Below are positions 17,697-24,114 of a DNA stretch of 64,000 nt, in pieces; position 1 is the stretch's first letter, and each line of letters starts with the position of its first letter. Position numbers and translations under genes: made by a program. Source of the DNA: Methanobacteriota archaeon (GTDB lineage: Archaea > Methanobacteriota > Methanobacteria > Methanobacteriales > Methanobacteriaceae); contig JAKQFA010000028.1 of NCBI GenBank assembly GCA_029556335.1, positions 277,676 through 341,675 on the forward strand, written 5' to 3'. Below the pieces are notes generated by a model that saw nothing but the letters and a program-made list of their open reading frames with translations, had not been told where the DNA came from and ran no database searches.

Positions 17697-18122
17697 TTAT
17701 TGGCCAACGTAGAGTACAAAGATAAAATTTTCCCAACATAGAGTACCAGAGCCGACTATGGTCGAAGTGTTAAGGTTTCCCTGGGAAATGAGTATTGTGT
17801 TGTTTAGCTGGCCTGTCTCCAGAAGCTGGTAGCTTCTACCACTGGTTAGATTATCCAGGATAGGTTTGGCTAGTTTCCCAGCCTCTTCCACTCCATCATT
17901 GTTCCCGGTTTTTAAGGCCTGAACCATCCAGTCCATAACTTTCCCGTCTTTTATCTGACTGGATGCTAAAACATTTAAATAATCCTGGGCATCTTGGGAG
18001 ATGGTTAATTGTGATGGGGAATCCCCTGATACAGGCAGGTTACTGATGAGGACCATCATTAAAACCAGGGGTATAAGGGCTAAGACAGCGTCGAAAGTGA
18101 AAATAAAGCCCTTTTGATCCAT
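17697..18122 (-). CDS. Small membrane-anchored protein with pilin-like N-terminus
   Basis: I do not recognise a named family with certainty. The 141-residue protein begins MDQKGFIFTFDAVLALIPLV: a short charged N-terminus with Lys-Gly-Phe then one long hydrophobic helix, followed by a Ser/Asn/Gln-rich outside domain. This resembles the class III (type IV pilin-like) signal region of small methanogen surface proteins that start with a KGxxFTxDA pattern. The remainder is helical and low in Cys, ending FIFVLYVGQ. I chose ATG 18122; ATG 18137 is also in frame, but its GGGAG is too close. It follows the AIR-synthase-like gene closely (26 bases), so co-transcription is likely. Confidence 0.7.
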   Translation of the reverse strand: MDQKGFIFTFDAVLALIPLVLMMVLISNLPVSGDSPSQLTISQDAQDYLNVLASSQIKDGKVMDWMVQALKTGNNDGVEEAGKLAKPILDNLTSGRSYQLLETGQLNNTILISQGNLNTSTIVGSGTLCWENFIFVLYVGQ

Positions 18123-18147
18123 GAATGTCCTGCCCATACTCCCTCAT

Positions 18148-19509
18148 TTATTTTTTCCTGATCAAGTCCACTACTTTGTCTTTTTTTGCTATAGCTTCTA
18201 ACGCTGCCTTTTCCACATTCTTTTTCATCTCTTGGAAATCTTCTGGTTGAAGGTCTCCCACGATCTTCTTTATCTTGGTGTAGGCGGCTTCACGGAATAG
18301 TGGTCTTAGTTCCACCTCCCCTGTGGGGGTTAACAACCTTGGAACCCCGGTTTCATCCACTCTACCAATCCGGTCGATCTCTACCCCAGCTCTTCTAACT
18401 ACTTTTTCCACTTCCTGGGCCACGTCCTTGGTGGCGATGATCATCAAAGAATCCACGGAAACACCTAACGGATCAATATCCAGCATTTCAAGCATTTCTA
18501 AAACCTTTGGATTTACCAGGTCACGTATGTTATCCTCATGGAACTCCAACCCCAACCCTGTGGTCTGACTTATCTCGTGGGCATCCCCCCTCAGCCCCCC
18601 ATTGGTGATGTCGGTCATGGCATGTACCTGGGGGAGTAACCCTGCCTTTAAAATGGCCTCTGAGGCCTTTATGAAGCTGATATCCATGGTTTCCCACACC
18701 ACATCAAAGAGTCCATGGTATATGGCGGTGGTGGTGATGGTTCCCCCGCCACTGCCTTCCGTCAACAGTATAACATCTCCGACCTGGGCTTCTTTACGGG
18801 CAGTTGGGGGGTGGGCTGAAATCCCAACGGCACCAACTGCACTGACCAGGCGGTCCCCTAAGACCATGTCCCCACCCACCCGGAGGGTGCTACCAGCCAC
18901 CAGAGGAACACCAGTTAACTCTGAAACAGCACAGACACCAGCGGTGTAGTCGAAGAGCTTCCCTACATCACCATCATCAGCCAAGTGCAGATCACTAAGC
19001 AGTGCTACTGGATCCGCTCCCATGACACAAACATCTCTCATGGCGGCCCTGGCAACGTGGAATCCCCCCAGGAAAGGATACTCACTAAGGCGGGAGTGAA
19101 TACCATCCACGGCGGTGGTGATGTAAATTTCTTCCCCATCCAAAGTGGATCGAACAACCCCCCCATCATCCTGGGCGGTGGGATTGATGAAGGCATTGGT
19201 GTGGGTGCTCTTGACAATGTCTGCTATTCTGCGGTGCACGAAGAAGTCCCCTTCTCCCCGGGATCCCACCCCCATCTCTCCCATGGCCACTCCGGCGGAT
19301 GGGTATCCAATTAGTTCCTGCAGATCCTTATCTGGGTGGTCCTTGATTTTCAGGGTACTTTTCACTTCATCAATCACTGCCCAAGCCATTTCTCCAGCTA
19401 GCTCTGGGCTTATATTTTTATACTCCAGAATCTTATCTAGGAGACGTTTCTGAGTTATTTTTTCTTCATTTCCTTCCAGGGCCTGCCTGGTGAAGCCTTC
19501 GATATCCAT
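18148..19509 (-). CDS. AIR-synthase-related protein (PurM/SelD/HypE superfamily)
   Basis: A 453-residue protein of the PurM-like ATP-binding superfamily. An N-terminal helical extension of about 95 residues precedes the first alpha/beta domain (AFINPTAQDDGGVV, TTAVDGIHSRLSEYPFLGG, RDVCVMGADPVALLSDLH). The second domain carries DVILLTEGSGGGTI and AMTDITNGGLRGDAHEI. Members form acyl or selenium phosphates or dehydrate carbamoyl groups with ATP. No Cys/Sec loop of SelD and no HypE C-terminal Cys are seen, so the reaction is open. I chose ATG 19509 with GGTGGG seven bases upstream; the GTG inside that site would also be in frame. Confidence 0.82.
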   Translation of the reverse strand: MDIEGFTRQALEGNEEKITQKRLLDKILEYKNISPELAGEMAWAVIDEVKSTLKIKDHPDKDLQELIGYPSAGVAMGEMGVGSRGEGDFFVHRRIADIVKSTHTNAFINPTAQDDGGVVRSTLDGEEIYITTAVDGIHSRLSEYPFLGGFHVARAAMRDVCVMGADPVALLSDLHLADDGDVGKLFDYTAGVCAVSELTGVPLVAGSTLRVGGDMVLGDRLVSAVGAVGISAHPPTARKEAQVGDVILLTEGSGGGTITTTAIYHGLFDVVWETMDISFIKASEAILKAGLLPQVHAMTDITNGGLRGDAHEISQTTGLGLEFHEDNIRDLVNPKVLEMLEMLDIDPLGVSVDSLMIIATKDVAQEVEKVVRRAGVEIDRIGRVDETGVPRLLTPTGEVELRPLFREAAYTKIKKIVGDLQPEDFQEMKKNVEKAALEAIAKKDKVVDLIRKK

Positions 19510-19526
19510 TTGTGTGCCCACCTACA

Positions 19527-19546
19527 ATATATTATTACTAATATAT
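19527..19546. promoter_or_regulatory. Inverted repeat upstream of the AIR-synthase-like gene
   Basis: ATATATTA and its exact reverse complement TAATATAT flank a four-base spacer TTAC, 18 bases upstream of the chosen start of the gene at 18148-19509. A further A+T-rich tract to 19570 could hold the TATA box. The position fits a promoter-overlapping operator, but such A+T palindromes are weak evidence alone. Confidence 0.3.
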
Positions 19547-19575
19547 AAATATTTATTACTAAATCATTGTACAAA

Positions 19576-20193
19576 CTAATACGAATCAACCAGTTCCAGG
19601 AAGTTTTTTAGAATTAAAAGACCTTTTTCTCCACTTTTTTCTGGATGGAACTGGGTTGCGAACACGTTATCTTTAAAAACAACGCACGGAACTTCCAGAC
19701 CATAATCAACGCTGGCAGCAACAATTTCCTCCTGGCAGGGCTTAACGTAGTAGGAATGAACGAAGTACATGAAGTCCGAACCCACTCCTTCTAAAATAGG
19801 GCAACAACGCTTTATCTGTAGCTTATTCCAACCTACATGTGGAATTTTAAGACCTTTCCTCCTAATAATCGATGGAAAATGAACTACTTCTCCCGGAAAC
19901 ACATCTAATCCTTTAACACCCGGACTTTCATGGCTGGAGGAGAATAAAACCTGTAAACCCAGACAGATACCCAAAAAAGGTTTACCTTCATTTATATGCT
20001 GAAGTATGATCTTCTGATAACCCATCAGATTCTCCATGGCCATGCCAAAGGCACCCACCCCAGGAAGAACCAGGGCTTCAGAATCTTTCAACTCTTCCTT
20101 GTCCCGGGAAATTCTAACTTCCCTTCCAATTCGGGTAAATGCGTTACTAATGCTCTTCAGATTTCCGCTTCCGTAGTCGACAATGGTGGGCAT
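19576..20193 (-). CDS. hisH: Imidazole glycerol phosphate synthase subunit HisH
   Basis: Glutaminase subunit that feeds ammonia to HisF in histidine synthesis. The 205-residue protein has DYGSGNLKSISNA at the N-terminus, LVLPGVGAFG, the nucleophile Cys in FLGICLGLQVLF near residue 77, and the catalytic His/Glu in ATQFHPEKSGEKG near 185. Length and motifs are complete. hisF lies about 22 kb away at 41365 and hisG at 36005, so histidine genes are dispersed here. It follows the nucleotidyltransferase-cupin gene on the same strand by 27 bases. No clear ribosome site precedes ATG 20193, which suggests translation coupled to that gene. Confidence 0.95.
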   Translation of the reverse strand: MPTIVDYGSGNLKSISNAFTRIGREVRISRDKEELKDSEALVLPGVGAFGMAMENLMGYQKIILQHINEGKPFLGICLGLQVLFSSSHESPGVKGLDVFPGEVVHFPSIIRRKGLKIPHVGWNKLQIKRCCPILEGVGSDFMYFVHSYYVKPCQEEIVAASVDYGLEVPCVVFKDNVFATQFHPEKSGEKGLLILKNFLELVDSY

Positions 20194-20220
20194 ATTTTTT
20201 GGGGTGGTGATGATAAGTTT

Positions 20221-21228
20221 TCAACGTATGTTGTAGAAATCCTTGATTCGGACAGTATCGTTGGGGTGAGGTGTTGAAATTTCGTGCAGTACCGTGTTCT
20301 CCATGGCCACTATGGTGTGATTTTCCATGGGTTTAATGCGTATGGTATCGTTTTTAGCGAAGTATTCTTTACGTCCTTCAAACTGGATGTAACCAGCCCC
20401 ACTGAGGATGTACATGGTCTCATCCTTCTGGGGGTGATGGTGGTAGGAGGTCTGGTAACCCTCCCGCAGGAATAACTCTTTGGTCAGGTACTTCTCGGTG
20501 TTGATGAGGATCTTCTCATATCCCCATGGCTTGTCCTCCCGGTTCTTGTACTCCTTACGAATTTCCTCCAACTCCTTGGAGGTGTCAATGGCCATCCAGA
20601 ACAGTCCATCTTCTTTGTAGTAACCCAATTTGTTTTCCTTAGCGTACATGGGGAACACTGTTTTTTCAATGTCTCCCACATCGAAATCTCCAAAATCAAT
20701 CGGCCCCTTAGTGAAGTATACTCCGCCGTTAATGTAATAATCTAGGACTGGTTTTTCTTTAAATGAGACCAGCCGATCTCCACTTATCTCCACGATACCG
20801 TAAGGGGATACCATGCGCGTGATAAATATGGAAAGAGGATAATCCGACTTTTCACCCTGATCAACCATCTTTTTAATATTTAAATCAGCCACCACATCTC
20901 CATTTCTTATTATACACTGTTTATCTGGTCCTATAGCATCCATTCCAAGTTTGATGGCGTTAAGAGTTCCTAATGGTTCGTCTTCTTCGACGTACTCAAT
21001 CTTAACTCCCAGGTAATCGTTGCCATATCGTTCCTGTATCTTGTCACTTAAAAAGCCGGTCAACAGAAATACCTGTTCCACGCCGGAATTTTTGAAGTCA
21101 AAAAGTTGCTTGTCCAGGATGGTGTAATTTTCCTTTATTTCTATGAGGGGTTTAGGAACCCTTTCGGTGAGGGGTCGTAGACGCTTTCCAAAACCTCCGC
21201 AGAGTATCATTCCCACTGTTTTGCTCAT
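20221..21228 (-). CDS. Sugar nucleotidyltransferase fused to a C-terminal cupin
   Basis: A 335-residue protein with two parts. Residues 1 to about 225 are a nucleotidyltransferase of the glucose-1-phosphate type (ILCGGFGKRLRPLTERVPKPL, later IIRNGDVVADLNI and INGGVYFTKG). Residues from about 235 are a cupin like the phosphomannose isomerase half of GMP/PMI enzymes (YQTSYHHHPQKDETMYILSG, with His clusters for metal). Together they suggest synthesis of an NDP-sugar, perhaps GDP- or UDP-activated, for surface glycans. The canonical mannose-1-phosphate guanylyltransferase fusion is longer, so the substrate is open. It precedes hisH by 27 bases. Confidence 0.85.
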   Translation of the reverse strand: MSKTVGMILCGGFGKRLRPLTERVPKPLIEIKENYTILDKQLFDFKNSGVEQVFLLTGFLSDKIQERYGNDYLGVKIEYVEEDEPLGTLNAIKLGMDAIGPDKQCIIRNGDVVADLNIKKMVDQGEKSDYPLSIFITRMVSPYGIVEISGDRLVSFKEKPVLDYYINGGVYFTKGPIDFGDFDVGDIEKTVFPMYAKENKLGYYKEDGLFWMAIDTSKELEEIRKEYKNREDKPWGYEKILINTEKYLTKELFLREGYQTSYHHHPQKDETMYILSGAGYIQFEGRKEYFAKNDTIRIKPMENHTIVAMENTVLHEISTPHPNDTVRIKDFYNIR

Positions 21229-21319
21229 AGTATCACTTTTAAACCAAAGAAATTATTAGCATCTCTGGGCTATACTTTTTAAAATTCAACTATAAAAAGT
21301 TAGTAGTGGGTGAAGGTCT

Positions 21320-22393
21320 TTACTGGTTTAAAATCTCCCTTACAATAGTTCCAAAGTCAGATGGAACGATTTTACTGGTTCCCAATGTCTTTGAATGGGC
21401 ATCCAATTCAGTAACCACCCGGGTGTATCCTAATTTCTTCAGTGGCTCCACCAGTCTGGGACCATCCGTGATTGCCACTGTTTCAGCTGATACATCCTCG
21501 ATGGGCAAGGCATGGGGAACACCCGCCACAACCACCACATCGTAATCATCACTTTTCACAAATTCCACTGCTTTTCGCCCAGTGAGGGGGTACTCATCCA
21601 AGCCACCAGTTATAACTGATATTTCCACACCTTCCTTGGCTAACTCTCCCTGTATGTTCCGGGCGTGTTGTCTTATTCGGGGCAATCCCACATCCACATC
21701 CAAGTTGGCAATTATGGTGGGGGGGTTTTCGGGGTACAGTTGGTGGAAGGGAATTCTGAACAAGTCTGCAAAGAGATAAGAAGTCTCTTTCTTGGCGTTA
21801 AGCACCATGGAAATTTTTTCACCCGATTCAAATGCATTTAACAGTATTTTGGCAACTTCTGATTTATCATCTCCGTATTGGGGGGCTATATAACCGCCTT
21901 GAGCCATCCCTCTAGTCTTCTCTATTTCAGTGGCCATTTTTAGCATACGCACCTGCCTTGACACCTCTTCCTGGCTTATGATCCCTTCCCTCTGGGCTGA
22001 TTCCAATACGATGATGGCCCCTTCTGTGTTATCTCCTTCTCCAAAACCTCCATGAGATTCTACACTCAGCACCGTGGCGGGAATGTTGACCTTTTCCACG
22101 GCTTCCTTGAGGTCTTCCCCTATTATCATACTGGCACAGGTACCCACTACTCCAACCAGTTGGGGCGAGAACATTTCGTCGGCTTTCTTCAGGGTTTCCT
22201 CCAGTTTTTCCGCTGCTCCAAAGATGAAATCATTTTCTGACATGGCTGTGGTTAAAACTCGAACTCCATCATTTTCTAAAAGTCTTCCGGTACGAAAACA
22301 GCAGCCGTGTGGCCCATGAAGGATTACTACGTCGGCATTAAGGTCTCGGAGCGTGTAAAGTGATGCTGCTATGGGGCTGGGTCGTGGATGCAC
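21320..22393 (-). CDS. cfbD: Ni-sirohydrochlorin a,c-diamide reductive cyclase subunit CfbD
   Basis: Nitrogenase-like catalytic subunit of the reductive cyclase that works with CfbC in building coenzyme F430, the nickel tetrapyrrole of methyl-coenzyme M reductase. The 357-residue protein shows the cluster-ligand region HPRPSPIAASLYTLRD and LHGPHGCCFRTGRLL near the N-terminus, then VVGTCASMIIGEDL and VESHGGFGEGDNTEGA typical of this NflD group. It starts at GTG 22393 with GAGGTG seven bases upstream; there is no ATG before the conserved HPRPSP. cfbC is not adjacent. CbiE at 28248 is another tetrapyrrole gene in the window. Confidence 0.92.
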   Translation of the reverse strand: MHPRPSPIAASLYTLRDLNADVVILHGPHGCCFRTGRLLENDGVRVLTTAMSENDFIFGAAEKLEETLKKADEMFSPQLVGVVGTCASMIIGEDLKEAVEKVNIPATVLSVESHGGFGEGDNTEGAIIVLESAQREGIISQEEVSRQVRMLKMATEIEKTRGMAQGGYIAPQYGDDKSEVAKILLNAFESGEKISMVLNAKKETSYLFADLFRIPFHQLYPENPPTIIANLDVDVGLPRIRQHARNIQGELAKEGVEISVITGGLDEYPLTGRKAVEFVKSDDYDVVVVAGVPHALPIEDVSAETVAITDGPRLVEPLKKLGYTRVVTELDAHSKTLGTSKIVPSDFGTIVREILNQ

Positions 22394-22455
22394 TATTTTT
22401 CACCTCTAATCCTGATCTCATTGGAAAGATTATATTCACCTCTTATAATAAAATA

Positions 22456-23199
22456 ATGGTGATGAAGAAACGAAGTATAGGGTGGTTTCTAATAAGCATT
22501 TTGATTCTCATAACTGGTTTAGCCACTGTCAATACCCTAGAATTAAGTGCTAACACTACTTCTAATGAAGTTCCCCAGATTAAGCTCCCGGAGGTTGTAA
22601 AAATCCTGGGGGTGGATGATCGTGGCTACGTGGTAAGGAGAGGCCCCTACGGAAACCCGAACGCCACAATAACTATAGCTTACATCCTGGGGGTGCATCC
22701 CCTGGAATATGAGTCTCATCGGGCTATCAGGACGGCTGTGATGGAAAGAAAAAACTCTTTATCCTATAAATACTATGTCTACGATGTGAATGTCCTCCGT
22801 GATCGCTATGATTATGATCTGGGAAGAACTTACGGCCAAGAATTAGCCAGGGATTATGTGGTGCCCGATATTGTTAACCAGGAATTTGAACTGGTTATTG
22901 ATGTACATTCAAACCGTGGAAATTATTCAGAAAAGGTATTCATCACCTCCCTGGTTAGTGATAAGGATTCAGACAACGCCTCCCTACAGATAGTCTCTAA
23001 ACTACCATGGCTAAAGAGATACAGACCCCCTGCTGAGCCAGGACCCACCAGCGGACCTTACGTCAGTATACCCCTCATCAGATCAGGCACTCCCACCCTG
23101 GTTTATGAAACCTACCGCTATGATCAATATGACTTGGTGCTTTGGCAGGCCTTTAATCTGGTTGATGCAGTGGATGAGATAAGATGGGATTTTAAATGA
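22456..23199 (+). CDS. Secreted M14-like zinc peptidase candidate
   Basis: A 247-residue exported protein, start ATG 22456 (MVMKKRS; a second ATG two codons on is possible). Residues 4-30 form a signal peptide or N-terminal anchor: KKR, then a long hydrophobic run ending around TVNTLEL. The mature part shows HxxE in ILGVHPLEYESHRA (His81, Glu84), a second His in ELVIDVHSNRGNY (His151) and Glu218 in PTLVYETY. This order matches the two zinc ligands, third ligand and catalytic Glu of M14 carboxypeptidases or deacylases. I infer a cell-wall or extracellular hydrolase. It overlaps sfsA by four bases (ATGA) and is divergent from cfbD. Confidence 0.7.
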   Translation: MVMKKRSIGWFLISILILITGLATVNTLELSANTTSNEVPQIKLPEVVKILGVDDRGYVVRRGPYGNPNATITIAYILGVHPLEYESHRAIRTAVMERKNSLSYKYYVYDVNVLRDRYDYDLGRTYGQELARDYVVPDIVNQEFELVIDVHSNRGNYSEKVFITSLVSDKDSDNASLQIVSKLPWLKRYRPPAEPGPTSGPYVSIPLIRSGTPTLVYETYRYDQYDLVLWQAFNLVDAVDEIRWDFK

Positions 23200-23903
23200 A
23201 AATTGGGAACATAATTAAGGGCACCTATCAGGAAAGGACCAACCGCTTCACAGTAGTATTCAAATATGGGGAACGTGAAGAAAAGGCCCATCTTCGGGAT
23301 CCGGGCAGATTACGGGAACTGTTACTGCCAGATGCGGATTTATTGCTGCGCCCGGCGCAAAACCTTGCTAAGCGGAAAACCAAATTCGATGTCATCGCAG
23401 TCAGGAGTGAGGATATCTGGGTGCTTATAAACTCGGGTTTCCACAGTGACCTGGCCCAGGAACTCATAAATTCTAGGTTAATTTCAGAATTTAAGGGATA
23501 TGATATTGTAAAAAGGGAATATAGCTATGGTAAAAGTAGGATTGATTTTTTTTTAAAACATGGTCAGAGTGAACTGCTCCTGGAGGTTAAAGGCTGCACA
23601 CTGGTGGAGGAAGGCCACGCCAGGTTCCCTGATGCCCCCACCGAACGGGGTAAAAGGCACGTTGAAGAACTTTTAAGGGCTAAAATCCAAGGATTAAGTG
23701 CTGCAGTTCTTTTCATCATCCCCCGAGAGGATGCCATGATTTTCTCACCGAACTGGGAGATGGATCCACAATTTTCTCTGGCACTGCAAGAGGCCCAGGA
23801 AGAGGGGGTGCATGTAATTGCCCACTCCTTCTGCGTGGAGTATAAAAATGATAGTTTATCTTTGAATCCACTCGATAGGATAACTGTAAGTATGGAAAAA
23901 TAA
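23196..23903 (+). CDS. sfsA: SfsA family protein
   Basis: Homologue of the sugar fermentation stimulation protein SfsA, 235 residues. Typical blocks are the N-terminal RTNRFTVVF, AHLRDPGRLRELLLPDADLLL, YGKSRIDFFL, the nuclease-like LLLEVKGCTLVEEGHARFPDAPTERG-type region (E-x-K with upstream D) and RHVEELL. The E-V-K plus D-F pattern resembles PD-(D/E)XK nucleases, and a DNA-binding or nuclease role has been proposed; none is established in archaea. The start overlaps the stop of the upstream secreted protein gene in an ATGA, so translation is coupled. The spacer after it (23904-24114) holds no gene. Confidence 0.92.
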   Translation: MKIGNIIKGTYQERTNRFTVVFKYGEREEKAHLRDPGRLRELLLPDADLLLRPAQNLAKRKTKFDVIAVRSEDIWVLINSGFHSDLAQELINSRLISEFKGYDIVKREYSYGKSRIDFFLKHGQSELLLEVKGCTLVEEGHARFPDAPTERGKRHVEELLRAKIQGLSAAVLFIIPREDAMIFSPNWEMDPQFSLALQEAQEEGVHVIAHSFCVEYKNDSLSLNPLDRITVSMEK

Positions 23904-24114
23904 GGTAGGAGTGATGCTTTATCAACCCCCTGCTTCCTAATCTGGGGGTGGATGGATATTAATTGGGGACTAATATTTCCCTAAAGTAAACCAAGCGCAC
24001 TAGTTACTGGATATGAGATAAAAAAATGAGTTAAATAACATCAACCCTCTTCTAGGTTAACCTACCAAACCGGTATGCTATGTTTTCTTATCATGTGGCT
24101 TTGTCCAACTCTCA

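Noticed and set aside
19527..19570. CRISPR-like or tandem repeat array from AT repeats
   Set aside because: Repeats are short and purely A+T; there is no spacer-repeat pattern, and no cas gene lies in the window.
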